Assembly (NCBI GenBank): GCA_934140005.1
Contig: CAKPBB010000001.1
Coordinates: 161,090 to 225,089, forward strand
DNA length: 64,000 nucleotides
Direction: 5' to 3'
Source: an uncultured Clostridia bacterium
GTDB lineage: Bacteria; Bacillota; Clostridia; TANB77; CAG-508
The position numbers and the translations under genes are program-made. Below are positions 1 to 6,847 of the stretch, in pieces; the first letter of the stretch is position 1, and each line of letters starts with the position of its first letter. Under the pieces are notes generated by a model. That model saw only the letters and a list, made by a program, of their open reading frames with translations. It was not told the origin of the DNA and did no database searches.

Positions 1-1
1 A

Positions 2-160
2 CATTTATTACGACATTTTTATGGAACGAATGCTTTGCATAATGCTGGATATACAATAGAACAGGTTGCAAGTCAAATGGGGCATAGTGATATAAACACT
101 ACAAAACAATATTTGGATACAGAAAAAGAGGATATGATGGCATTGGCAAATAAATTATAG
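2..160 (+). CDS. Tyrosine recombinase/integrase, C-terminal fragment cut by window edge
   Basis: Only the last 52 residues are inside the window; the start lies to the left. The fragment opens with HLLRH, the H-x-x-R-H box of the tyrosine recombinase catalytic domain, and continues to MGHSDINTTKQYL, which supplies the second His and the nucleophilic Tyr. After that Tyr it ends within about 15 residues, as is usual in the Xer/phage-integrase family. It would cut and rejoin DNA at an att or dif-like site. It is not the same protein as the integrase at 7613-9304, so a second mobile or site-specific recombination gene borders this accessory region. A strong terminator follows the stop at once. 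Confidence 0.9.
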   Translation, partial: HLLRHFYGTNALHNAGYTIEQVASQMGHSDINTTKQYLDTEKEDMMALANKL

Positions 161-166
161 CATAAT

Positions 167-200
167 AAAAAATAACAGGTCAAAAACCTGTTATTTTTTA
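167..200 (+). terminator. Rho-independent terminator after the recombinase
   Basis: Stem AATAACAGGT / ACCTGTTATT with a 4-5 base loop, an A-run before and a T-run after. It starts 7 bases after the recombinase stop and can work on both strands, so it may also end the minus-strand operon that finishes at 262. Confidence 0.85.
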
Positions 201-261
201 CTAAATTATTAGTTAGAAGATCTGATACTATTTTGGCATTTTGCTGAAATATAAAATATTT

Positions 262-915
262 TTACCAGGCTTTACCATTCCAAGTTTTATCTCCATATAT
301 TCTAATTGGTGTACTTCCTTGACTTTGATCTGCAGCAGATAAACAAGCACTTCTTATATTAGTTGTTCCAGCAACTGAATAAAAATGACTCCACCATTCA
401 GCACTAGCAACATGTTTTATAGTGGTATACCAACCTAGAGTTGCTCTTTTACTATATCCATCCGTTTTAAATCTTGTGGCAAAAGCATTTGTTGCCAAAC
501 AAGAGCAAGAATCTAAAAATACCAGATGCCAATTTCCAGAAATTTCACTTGGATATACATATCTATCAGAGTTACCACGCTCTAAAGTAAATAAACTTGA
601 ATTACCATGTGCATATATGTAAAAACCATAATTATTACTACTTATATTTAACCAATTATTAAATAAGTATGATTTATCATTTGTAGTTGTATATGTATTA
701 GTTCCATTAGCATTAGTATATCCTAAGTTTTGAAATGTCCATACTGCATATGAAACAGCAGAATTTACTGCATCTGAATCACCTTGACCAACAATACTTA
801 CTTCATAATCCCAAGTCTTAAATGCTCTAAATTGATCAGTTGCTGCAAAACAAGATGTATTTATAAATAATATTAATAAACAAACAATAACGCTTATTCT
901 TTTTACATTTTTCAT
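262..915 (-). CDS. Exported caspase-like (clan CD, C25-like) cysteine peptidase candidate
   Basis: 217 residues from the ATG at 915. A TTG 18 bases upstream keeps the frame but lies inside the Shine-Dalgarno GGAGGTG, so 915 is preferred. The N-terminus is a signal peptide (MKNVKRISVIVCLLILF... ending CFAA). Two motifs define it: YIYAHGN, with the His-Gly of clan CD peptidases, and about 35 residues later LVFLDSC, a hydrophobic strand ending in Asp-Ser-Cys, the usual catalytic Cys context. The following LGWY segment and an AEWWSHFY helix resemble the C25/caspase-like fold. The fold is inferred and activity is untested. It is last in a four-gene minus-strand operon and its RBS lies within the end of the upstream PepSY-like gene, implying translational coupling. 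It may cleave proteins outside the membrane. Confidence 0.62.
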   Translation of the reverse strand: MKNVKRISVIVCLLILFINTSCFAATDQFRAFKTWDYEVSIVGQGDSDAVNSAVSYAVWTFQNLGYTNANGTNTYTTTNDKSYLFNNWLNISSNNYGFYIYAHGNSSLFTLERGNSDRYVYPSEISGNWHLVFLDSCSCLATNAFATRFKTDGYSKRATLGWYTTIKHVASAEWWSHFYSVAGTTNIRSACLSAADQSQGSTPIRIYGDKTWNGKAW

Positions 916-916
916 A

Positions 917-1834
917 TTAGTATTCACCTCCAAGTATCATATCTCCACCAATTATCTCTCCTGTTGTGGCATCTATATATAATGTACTTGCAGACTCGTT
1001 ATTAAATTTTGCAACATAAGCTTGTCTTGTTTCTCCAATTTTTACATAAATGCTTTCATCTCCATTTAATTCATTATAAAAATAATTTGGTCTAACTATT
1101 TCTAAGTCTATATCCATATCTGTTGCTGTACTTTTGTTTAAATATTTTTCTGCTATTTTTGTAGCAGTATCTTTTGAAATTTCTACAGTATTATTAGCAT
1201 ATTTTGTCCTATTTATAGCTAAAGTAACAATCTCATTAGTCTTTGGACAAAAACTAAATTTTACACTTTCGCCCTCATTTATCATTCCATTATATTTTTT
1301 TGCGAAACATGCTCTCCATATTTCTTCATCAAATTTTTCTACATACATAAATTCATATTCATCTTGGTTTATTTGTGTTAAATTGTTAAAAATATTTATA
1401 GCTTTATTTTTGACTTCATCTTCATTATATTCCCCTGAAGCAAAATCTGTTTTATTACTTATATATGCAATTAGTTCATCATTTTCGGAATTAACTTTTA
1501 ATACTGCCTGTTCATTTGAAATAACAGTTTCTTTTCTAGATTCTAATGCATTATTATATTTCTTTATTTGAGAATTTTCATTTGTAAACTCTACATCTGT
1601 TATTTTTAAGTCATTAATATATGTATTTGCTACTCCTATTATATTTTGATTTGCTCTCATATCAAATGTAGTAATCCCATCATCAATCTCTGTATAAGTT
1701 TCTCCTATTGATGATAACTTTTTGTTAGTTAAGATTTGTTGAGTTTCTGCATTATTCATAGTTGCAAAAACAACAGTACTCAACAATACTGTTAATAAGA
1801 CAATAAGTAGTACTAATAATGTTTTTTTCTTCAT
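917..1834 (-). CDS. Exported PepSY-like domain protein
   Basis: 305 residues; ATG at 1834 behind AAAGGAGGAATTTATT. Residues 1-25 form a signal peptide or membrane anchor (KKKTLLVLLIVLLTVLLSTVVFA). The C-terminal 90 residues carry a PepSY-like unit: a helix (ISKDTATKIAEKYL), a strand pair, then AYVAKFN and LYIDATTGEIIGG, the typical PepSY ending in which an aromatic strand precedes D-x-x-TGE-I. A weaker similar segment may lie at residues 130-200. PepSY domains are known as extracellular inhibitors or propeptide-like partners of peptidases. The next gene, 2 bases away, is an exported caspase-like protein, so an inhibitor or chaperone role toward it is a reasonable inference. Expression probably depends on the sigma-containing operon upstream. 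Confidence 0.7.
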   Translation of the reverse strand: MKKKTLLVLLIVLLTVLLSTVVFATMNNAETQQILTNKKLSSIGETYTEIDDGITTFDMRANQNIIGVANTYINDLKITDVEFTNENSQIKKYNNALESRKETVISNEQAVLKVNSENDELIAYISNKTDFASGEYNEDEVKNKAINIFNNLTQINQDEYEFMYVEKFDEEIWRACFAKKYNGMINEGESVKFSFCPKTNEIVTLAINRTKYANNTVEISKDTATKIAEKYLNKSTATDMDIDLEIVRPNYFYNELNGDESIYVKIGETRQAYVAKFNNESASTLYIDATTGEIIGGDMILGGEY

Positions 1835-1888
1835 AATAAATTCCTCCTTTTTTTATTTATTAATATATTATATATAAATATATTAAAC

Positions 1889-2953
1889 TTAATTAGATTG
1901 TAAAACATTAAGATCGTTTACTCGTAAAGAAAAATATGGATTTTCTTCATTTTTCTCTTTTAGAAAAATAATAAAATTGTCTGTAAAATAAAAGTAGCGT
2001 GAATTTTCATTTTCCAAATTATATTCAGATTTAATTGCACTTTCACTGATTAAATTTCCACCTTTTTCGTTTAAATTAAATTTGACATTTTGTAATGCAT
2101 TTGCAATATACATTCCATTCGTACCTTTTATAAACTTTCCACATAATTCGTCATAATTTATTATTGTATTTACTTTTATATAGGGTATCTTTAATTCATC
2201 ATCTTTTGTAAAATTTCTTTTTCCATTAAATACTTTGTTTTTTTCTATTATTTCTTTATATAAATTATCAAATGAGCTATTATTATCAGTTCGGTATAAA
2301 ATAATTTCATCATTTTGTTTAGTATTTAATTTTACTGCAAAATCATTTTTTCTATTATAAAATAAAACTTCAACATTATTAGCCATTGTTTCATCACTGG
2401 CATTATTTATTCCAAAATATTCTACTAACTCATCATAATTACCAAATTTACTTTTCTCTAATTTATCAAAAGGAGTAATAAATTCAAAGTTTTTAACCAA
2501 TAATGAATATATTGTATAGCTATTTCCTATCGTATCAAAATTAACTTCATTTAAAATTGAATTATCTTTTATACCAAATTTTTCATTAATATCCTTTAGA
2601 AGTTTTTCTCGTAACTCTGGAGAAGTTTTTTCCACACTTATATAATATGAATTTTCTGATAACATTTCTTTTGTAAATATATTCTTATTAAGTTCATTTG
2701 CAATTTTTGAACTTTCATCTTCAAATTCAATATTTTTTCCAACTACATTTTCTTTAAATTCATTCCATGCTAGTTGAAATGTACTAATCCAAATATTATT
2801 TGTATCAGTATCACCAATTTCACCAGTAAAAATTGGTGTCATAGTTGCTTGTCCCTTTATTTTTTCATATATTTTAACACTAGCATAAGTTATTCCAGTT
2901 AATATAATTGTGGTAGAAATCAGTATCAATAATATTTTTAATGTTTTATTCAT
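1889..2953 (-). CDS. One-pass membrane protein encoded directly after the sigma gene; unknown family
   Basis: 354 residues from the ATG at 2953 (AAAGGA lies about 10 bases upstream). Residues 5-25 (LKILLILISTTIILTGITYA) are a signal anchor; the remaining 330 residues, rich in Asn, Lys and Glu, should face outside. I do not recognise the domain. The segment TPIFTGEIGDTDTN, followed by a Trp-containing helix, looks conserved in style but unnamed. The open frame runs upstream without a stop to 3079 and there encodes the missing C-terminus of the sigma factor, so a sigma-membrane fusion is possible if a +1 shift occurs at 3041. By position it could be the anti-sigma/sensor partner of the sigma factor, though no zinc or ZAS motif is visible. 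It is followed by the PepSY-like gene 54 bases downstream. Confidence 0.7.
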   Translation of the reverse strand: MNKTLKILLILISTTIILTGITYASVKIYEKIKGQATMTPIFTGEIGDTDTNNIWISTFQLAWNEFKENVVGKNIEFEDESSKIANELNKNIFTKEMLSENSYYISVEKTSPELREKLLKDINEKFGIKDNSILNEVNFDTIGNSYTIYSLLVKNFEFITPFDKLEKSKFGNYDELVEYFGINNASDETMANNVEVLFYNRKNDFAVKLNTKQNDEIILYRTDNNSSFDNLYKEIIEKNKVFNGKRNFTKDDELKIPYIKVNTIINYDELCGKFIKGTNGMYIANALQNVKFNLNEKGGNLISESAIKSEYNLENENSRYFYFTDNFIIFLKEKNEENPYFSLRVNDLNVLQSN

Positions 2954-3026
2954 ATCATCAAATCCTTTCTTTAGCAGGATTTTTCTTAATTCTTTTTTTC
3001 CTCTATGCACAAGTACTTTTGTGTTT

Positions 3027-3503
3027 TCAATTGTTTCTCCGAAGAATCTCTGATGTTTCTTTATATGAAAGTTCTTCAATTTTTATTAAATATATTGCAT
3101 TTTTATATTTATCATTTAACATATTAATTGCTTTTATAAGTTCTTTTTCTTTTTCTTTTTTTATTATAAAATCACTTACATCATTTTCAATTTTTTCAGA
3201 CTCAAATAATGAATACTTATCATTTAATTCTGATCTTCTTTTTTCCAAATTAATATAATTATATGCTCTACTTCTAGCTATTAAATATATGTAATATTTT
3301 AAACTACAATTTTCCCTGACTTTATTTTGCAATAAATATATAAAAACTTCCTGAGTTATATCTTCAGATTTTTCATAATCTTTTATTATATTATAAATAA
3401 AATATTGTATTTTATTTTTGTATTTGTTATATAGAAGTTCAAAAGCTTCTTTTTCTCCATTTAAATATTCATTATATAATTTTGTATCTAAATCTTTCTC
3501 CAT
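3027..3503 (-). CDS. ECF-type sigma-70 factor, reading frame broken in region 4
   Basis: 158 residues as read in one frame, starting at ATG 3503. Sigma region 2 is clear (FELLYNKYKNKIQYFIYNII..., then EDITQEVFIYLL). Region 4 begins with MLNDKYKNAIYLIKIEELSY and KETSEIL, then the frame runs into RRNN and a stop. In the +1 frame the sequence resumes exactly as region 4 should: GETIENTKVLVHRGKKELRK. One extra C at 3041 (CTT-C-GGA) accounts for the change. Without correction the product lacks the recognition helix. The choices are an assembly or mutation error, or a +1 shift site: CTT followed by the very rare Arg codon CGG resembles known +1 slip sites. Downstream, in the continuing frame, lies the membrane protein. 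A role in transcribing its own operon is inferred. Confidence 0.7.
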   Translation of the reverse strand: MEKDLDTKLYNEYLNGEKEAFELLYNKYKNKIQYFIYNIIKDYEKSEDITQEVFIYLLQNKVRENCSLKYYIYLIARSRAYNYINLEKRRSELNDKYSLFESEKIENDVSDFIIKKEKEKELIKAINMLNDKYKNAIYLIKIEELSYKETSEILRRNN

Positions 3504-3610
3504 TTTTTACCTGCTTTCAATTATATATACTTGTAACAATAAAAAAAGTTACGGTTTTTTTTATTTTATCATAATTTATCTTATATATTTATTAAAATAT
3601 ATAAATTGAC

Positions 3611-3643
3611 AAAAAAAAATAACAGGTATTTCCTGCTATTTTA
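3611..3643 (-). terminator. Terminator of the XRE gene at 3641-3895
   Basis: On the minus strand the stem AATAGCAGG / CCTGTTATT has a 5-base loop and is followed by nine T. It overlaps the stop codon of the small XRE gene and separates it from the sigma operon. Confidence 0.8.
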
Positions 3644-3895
3644 TTCTTCTTTTAAAAATTCATCTAAAGGTTTATGGTATAAAATACTTAGTTTTATCAA
3701 TAATTTTAAGGAGCATGTTTTTGCCTTATCATTATTTGATTCAATTCTTCTTAAATAATCATGAGACATATCCAAAATTTCCGCAACCTTCATTAATGAC
3801 ATACCACTTTCTTTTCTAAATTTTTTTATATTTTTGTATATGATAGGCATATAATCTTTATTTAATAATGCCATCAAATTTTCATTATCTTCCAT
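3641..3895 (-). CDS. Small XRE-family DNA-binding regulator
   Basis: 84 residues. The ATG at 3895 is preferred over an in-frame GTG at 3901 because AGAGGTG is then correctly spaced. It is essentially a single Cro/CI-type helix-turn-helix: IIYKNIKKFRKESGMSLMKVAEIL, then SHDYLRRIESNN (recognition helix and following turn), then a C-terminal helix pair ending LDEFLKEE. There is no second domain, so it probably acts as a dimeric repressor. The upstream region carries the inverted repeat GACAA-GTT-TTGTC at 4015-4027, a plausible operator. It is separated from the next XRE gene by about 180 bases and is therefore probably a separate unit. Confidence 0.85.
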   Translation of the reverse strand: MEDNENLMALLNKDYMPIIYKNIKKFRKESGMSLMKVAEILDMSHDYLRRIESNNDKAKTCSLKLLIKLSILYHKPLDEFLKEE

Positions 3896-4014
3896 CGTCA
3901 CACCTCTAATAGTATTTATTTTTTCACAAAACCAGAAAAAAATATGTAACTTATTTGTCCCATCATGATTTTTGTGATATAATTATAAATAATAATAAAT
4001 TATTGGCGATTTTT

Positions 4015-4027
4015 GACAAGTTTTGTC
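4015..4027. promoter_or_regulatory. Operator-like inverted repeat upstream of the XRE gene
   Basis: Perfect 5-base arms GACAA / TTGTC around GTT, about 120 bases upstream of the XRE start at 3895 and just after the second XRE gene. The size suits an XRE dimer site. It also contains TTTTGTCGAA, which fits the Spo0A-box consensus, so it may be a Spo0A site instead. Neither role is demonstrated. Confidence 0.35.
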
Positions 4028-4076
4028 GAATTACTTGAATATTAGAAAAAAAGTAATATTATAATATATATAGGTT

Positions 4077-4334
4077 TTATCTTTTTCGATAAATATCTAC
4101 TCTTGATGCTAATTTATTTGCTTGGGGATTTTCAACAAATAGCAAATAAGGATCTATATTAAGAGCTTTTGCAATATTTTCTATTGTCGGAATAGATGGA
4201 CTATATTTTCCTTGTTCTATATCAGATATATAATGTGTACTTAATCCTGATTTTTCTCCTAGTAATTCTTGAGAATAATCCTGCATAAATCTATAAAATT
4301 TAACATTTTTGCGAAAAATGTCTATTAATGACAC
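4077..4334 (-). CDS. XRE-family transcriptional regulator
   Basis: 85 residues beginning with GTG at 4334, supported by GAGTGGTGA at proper distance. The HTH is textbook: IFRKNVKFYRFMQDYSQELLGEKSG, then STHYISDIEQGKYSPSIPTI (the recognition helix and the conserved E-x-G-x-x-x-P turn), then ENIAKALNIDPYLLF. The protein ends soon after, so it is a bare DNA-binding domain. It is divergent from the membrane-anchored receiver-like gene at 4488, with an inverted repeat (4354-4377) between them that is a likely operator for this protein. Confidence 0.88.
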   Translation of the reverse strand: MSLIDIFRKNVKFYRFMQDYSQELLGEKSGLSTHYISDIEQGKYSPSIPTIENIAKALNIDPYLLFVENPQANKLASRVDIYRKR

Positions 4335-4353
4335 TATATATCACCACTCTTTC

Positions 4354-4380
4354 ATACCATTTTATTTATTATGGTATAAT
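4354..4380. promoter_or_regulatory. Inverted repeat with -10 box in a divergent promoter region
   Basis: Arms ATACCAT / ATGGTAT separated by 10 bases; the right arm runs into GGTATAAT, a -10-like box for the plus strand. The site lies 20 bases upstream of the XRE start and about 110 bases before the receiver-like gene, so it could let the XRE protein control both directions. Confidence 0.45.
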
Positions 4381-4487
4381 TTTGTTGTAATATACACAAT
4401 GAAGTATATAGCCCAAACCTTTTGTATTTTATAAATTGTCTTAATTTTTCAATATTTTTATTAAAATTTTTAGAAAGGATGGGTAAT

Positions 4488-5111
4488 ATGGTATTTTTAG
4501 TTTTTTTAAGTTTAATTTTCTTAATTGTTATAGTTTTACTAATAGATGGCATTATTAGAAAGAATAAGGTTATAGAAAAACAGCAGAGCAATATTCTAGA
4601 AAAAGAGAAGCAAAAAAATTTTCTTAAAAACGAAATAAAAAGATTAGAAAAGCAAACACAAATATTAGAAGAAAAAGAATTTGATTATTTAATTCAAAAT
4701 CCATTATCTATAAATAATGAATCAAAATCATATAATGGATTATATAAAGGAAAAAAAGCCTTAATAGGTAATTATGACAGCTTTTCATCTAAACAAACTC
4801 GTAATATGCTAATGCTATTTGGTATATCAGTAGATATTGTTACTACTGGCATTGATATATTTGAAAGAATAAAAAATGGATATCAGTATGATATTATTTT
4901 TACTAACAATATTTATCAAATAGGTTATACAGGTCCAGAATTATTACATAAATTAAGAGCATTAGAAAATTTTAATACACCTGTTGTTATACATACTATA
5001 TCTCGAAATGCCAGAACACATTTTGTTGACGATATTGGCTTTGATGAATATTTGGAAAAACCAATTAAATATTCAGATCTTGAAAAAGTGTTAAATAAAT
5101 TTTTAAACTAA
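4488..5111 (+). CDS. Membrane-anchored degenerate receiver (pseudo-REC) protein
   Basis: 207 residues from ATG 4488, chosen because GAAAGGATG sits 5-10 bases upstream. Order: membrane helix (residues 1-20, VFLVFLSLIFLIVIVLLI), Lys/Glu-rich coiled coil (about 25-65), then a CheY-like domain (about 85-205). The receiver fold is visible in KKALIGNYDSFSS, YDIIFTNN, TPVVIHT and EYLEKPIKYSDL, the last with the conserved Lys-Pro. The phospho-acceptor position has Asn instead of Asp (YDIIFTNN against the usual DLILMD), and the acidic pair after strand 1 is replaced by Gly-Asn-Tyr. It therefore probably cannot be phosphorylated and may act as a constitutive protein-binding scaffold at the membrane. 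No kinase is nearby. Confidence 0.75.
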   Translation: MVFLVFLSLIFLIVIVLLIDGIIRKNKVIEKQQSNILEKEKQKNFLKNEIKRLEKQTQILEEKEFDYLIQNPLSINNESKSYNGLYKGKKALIGNYDSFSSKQTRNMLMLFGISVDIVTTGIDIFERIKNGYQYDIIFTNNIYQIGYTGPELLHKLRALENFNTPVVIHTISRNARTHFVDDIGFDEYLEKPIKYSDLEKVLNKFLN

Positions 5112-5129
5112 TTTAGAAAAAAGTAATTA

Positions 5130-5158
5130 AAGGTATTCATTTCTGAATACTTTTTTTA
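5130..5158 (+). terminator. Terminator after the receiver-like gene
   Basis: Stem AGGTATTCA / TGAATACTT with a short loop, followed by seven T; 20 bases after the stop. Confidence 0.8.
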
Positions 5159-5271
5159 TTTATAATATTCAAATGTATATAATACTACATTTTTTGTTAA
5201 AAATTCCTATAAAATACAAAATTTTTTATTATTACATATCATTTTCGACAACTTTCGCACACTTACGATAG

Positions 5272-5311
5272 TATAATTCTCCCAGGGCTTAATAAACCTG
5301 TTTGAGAGAAT
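5272..5311 (+). promoter_or_regulatory. -10 box followed by a two-part inverted repeat
   Basis: TATAAT at 5272-5277 runs into ATTCTC (5276-5281), which pairs with GAGAAT (5306-5311); inside it CAGG pairs with CCTG. It lies about 170 bases upstream of the split-sigma gene. It may be a promoter with an operator or the 5' end of a structured leader. No clear -35 box was found at standard spacing. Confidence 0.4.
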
Positions 5312-5403
5312 ACTTGCAAAAGAGTTAAAGTTTGTTAAATTTACAAATGAAGCAATTATTTAAAAACATTTTTATTAAGCTTTTTTTGATGAAATTTTTT
5401 TTG

Positions 5404-5477
5404 AAAGGAGGTTTTTATTTTTAGTGTTCACTTAACACAGGTTGTTAGGCCCAAATTTTAATTTGGGAGGAACACTT
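5404..5477 (+). promoter_or_regulatory. Leader with two Shine-Dalgarno sites and an RBS-overlapping hairpin
   Basis: A perfect GAAAGGAGG at 5403-5411 is not followed by a long reading frame, only by a possible tiny peptide (GTG-TTC-ACT-TAA). Downstream are a small hairpin (GTGTT / AACAC) and then CCCAAATT / AATTTGGG at 5450-5467, whose right arm overlaps the real Shine-Dalgarno GGGAGG of the gene starting at 5478. This layout suits translational or attenuation control; the mechanism is inferred. Confidence 0.4.
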
Positions 5478-5879
5478 ATGGAAAATAAGAATTACAAAGA
5501 TGAACAATTTGATAGTTTTTTAACAAAAACTATTATATTATCTTCAAAAAGATATTTCAAAAAAGAAATTAATACTAATAGAAAGGAGCAAATAATTTTT
5601 GATGATCAAAATTACTCTGCCTTTATACAAGGCTTTTTTGACTCTCAAAATCCTAATTTTGAGTCTACTATCGATTTATCTCTTTCTGTAAAAGAGGCCT
5701 TAAAATCACTGTCTGCTATTGAGCAATCAGTGATTTTTTTGCTATTTAATGAGGATTTATCTCAAAAAGAAGCTGCACAAATTCTTGAAATATATTCAAA
5801 AACTGTTAGCAAAATAAAAATTAGAGCAATAGATAAATTAAAAAAATATTTCAAGGAGGATTTTGAAAATGAAAGATAA
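5478..5879 (+). CDS. Sigma-70 region-4-like regulator of an integrative element
   Basis: 133 residues from ATG 5478 (GGGAGG 8 bases before). The C-terminal 70 residues match sigma region 4: VKEALKSLSAIEQSVIFLLF, then the helix-turn-helix LSQKEAAQILEIYSKTVSKI and a basic end, KIRAIDKLKKYF. The N-terminal 60 residues lack a sigma region 2. A gene for a small region-2-like protein follows with an 11-base overlap. Such pairs are known from Tn916-type elements (Orf7/Orf8) and resemble the B. subtilis two-part sigma SigO-RsoA. It probably activates element genes together with its partner. The leader hairpin covers its RBS. Confidence 0.75.
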   Translation: MENKNYKDEQFDSFLTKTIILSSKRYFKKEINTNRKEQIIFDDQNYSAFIQGFFDSQNPNFESTIDLSLSVKEALKSLSAIEQSVIFLLFNEDLSQKEAAQILEIYSKTVSKIKIRAIDKLKKYFKEDFENER

Positions 5880-6048
5880 AAATATATATGAATTAGGAAT
5901 ATTAGCACAAAAAGGTAATGAAATGGCCATGTTAGAGATAATAGATAGAAAGAAACCTTTACTCAAAAAATATAGTTTTGGTGATGAGGATAGATACCAA
6001 TATTTAATACTAAAACTAATTGAAGGAATAAAAAATTATAAATTTTAA
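5869..6048 (+). CDS. Small region-2-like partner of the split sigma pair
   Basis: 59 residues from ATG 5869; an in-frame TTG at 5863 is less likely because AAGGAGG is best spaced for 5869. The sequence (ELGILAQKGNEMAMLEIIDRKKPLLKKYSF, followed by an acidic-aromatic patch and LKLIEGIKNY) has the helical pattern of the Tn916 Orf8/sigma region 2 'helix-turn-helix domain' family, where a short protein complements a separate region-4 protein. It overlaps the 3' end of the region-4 gene, so the two are co-translated. Function as half of a bipartite sigma factor is inferred from this pairing. Confidence 0.7.
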   Translation: MKDKNIYELGILAQKGNEMAMLEIIDRKKPLLKKYSFGDEDRYQYLILKLIEGIKNYKF

Positions 6049-6082
6049 AATTTAGGAGAGAATTTTTAAAAGATAATTAAGG

Positions 6083-6156
6083 TTTATATAGTGAAGGGCA
6101 AATTTTAAGAAAGCACTATATAAAAAGACAGATAGGACTAGCTCTTATCTGTCTTT
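6083..6156 (+). repeat. Two adjacent perfect hairpins downstream of the split-sigma pair
   Basis: First pair TTTATATAGTG (6083-6093) / CACTATATAAA (6114-6124), 11 perfect pairs, 20-base loop. Second pair AAAGACAGATA (6124-6134) / TATCTGTCTTT (6146-6156), 11 perfect pairs, 11-base loop, sharing base 6124 with the first. The second is followed by a weak T-rich stretch and could be a terminator; the first resembles an operator or an RNA processing element. Confidence 0.6.
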
Positions 6157-6184
6157 GTCTTATTTTATGGAAAGGAGATTTAAG

Positions 6185-6355
6185 ATGTTTTTTAAATTTG
6201 TATTATTAGGAATATGTCTAACTTTTATACTATTCTTTATAGATGTATTGCTACCTAAAATTAAACTTAAAATAAAATTTCATAAAGAATTAAAACAAAA
6301 AAAGCAAAAGCAAGAAGCATTTAGAAAAATGATGAAAGAATTAGAGATAAAATAA
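6185..6355 (+). CDS. Small one-pass membrane protein of the element
   Basis: 56 residues from ATG 6185, behind GAAAGGAGATTTAAG. Residues 4-22 are a membrane helix (FVLLGICLTFILFFIDVLL), followed by a strongly basic Lys/Gln-rich helix of about 30 residues in the cytosol. I recognise no family. Small membrane proteins of this layout are common between the regulators and the integrase of integrative elements. The hairpins at 6083-6156 precede it and its own RBS is strong. Confidence 0.65.
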   Translation: MFFKFVLLGICLTFILFFIDVLLPKIKLKIKFHKELKQKKQKQEAFRKMMKELEIK

Positions 6356-6417
6356 TTTCTCTAATAGCCTTGCTATATCTAAAATGTGTCGACAAAAAAT
6401 TAACCACGGGTGATTAA

Positions 6418-6840
6418 ATGGAAAATTCAAAAGATTTAATTATAAATTATTTCTTTAATGAGCATCTAAAAGTAAAAGAAATTGCAGAAATAATACATAC
6501 ATCTTCTAGTTATATTACAAAAATAATTAAGCAAGACAAAAGATACACTAAGGAAAAAGAATACCGAAATAATAAGTCAAAAGAAAAAAGAAAAAAAGAT
6601 CAGAATAGATTTATAAAAAACAAAAGAGAACAAAAAAGAATAGATGATAATTTTGCTTTTGTGGAAGAACAACATAGACAAGCATCTTTGGAACTTTCAA
6701 AATCAAAATATCTAAGTAATGAAAGTTATAGAAAGTGGAATGCTAGTGCTTATAAATATAACCCTTCTAAACATAGGTACGAATTTGACGAAAATCTTGG
6801 TCGTTCTGCGGATATACCTAAATATATAAAGGAAAGGTAA
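6418..6840 (+). CDS. Helix-turn-helix protein with basic coiled-coil tail; element accessory gene
   Basis: 140 residues from ATG 6418, RBS GGGTGAT. Residues 5-40 form a resolvase/sigma-type HTH: LIINYFFNEHLKVKEIAEII, then HTSSSYITKIIKQD. A very basic stretch (residues 45-75, KEKRKKDQNRFIKNKREQKR) follows. The C-terminal half (WNASAYKYNPSKHRYEF) is unfamiliar. Such HTH proteins are frequent in Clostridia mobile elements; a DNA-binding role in element maintenance is likely but the exact role is unknown. It begins a tight run of four genes reaching 7494 (gap of 7 bases, then overlaps). Confidence 0.7.
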   Translation: MENSKDLIINYFFNEHLKVKEIAEIIHTSSSYITKIIKQDKRYTKEKEYRNNKSKEKRKKDQNRFIKNKREQKRIDDNFAFVEEQHRQASLELSKSKYLSNESYRKWNASAYKYNPSKHRYEFDENLGRSADIPKYIKER

Positions 6841-6847
6841 ATAAAAT

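Noticed and set aside
1134..1571. Plus-strand 145-codon hydrophobic frame
   Set aside because: Lies wholly inside the PepSY-like gene on the other strand; composition is a shadow effect and it has no RBS.
4352..4591. Minus-strand 79-codon frame between the XRE and receiver-like genes
   Set aside because: Overlaps the better supported receiver-like start and the divergent promoter; no RBS.
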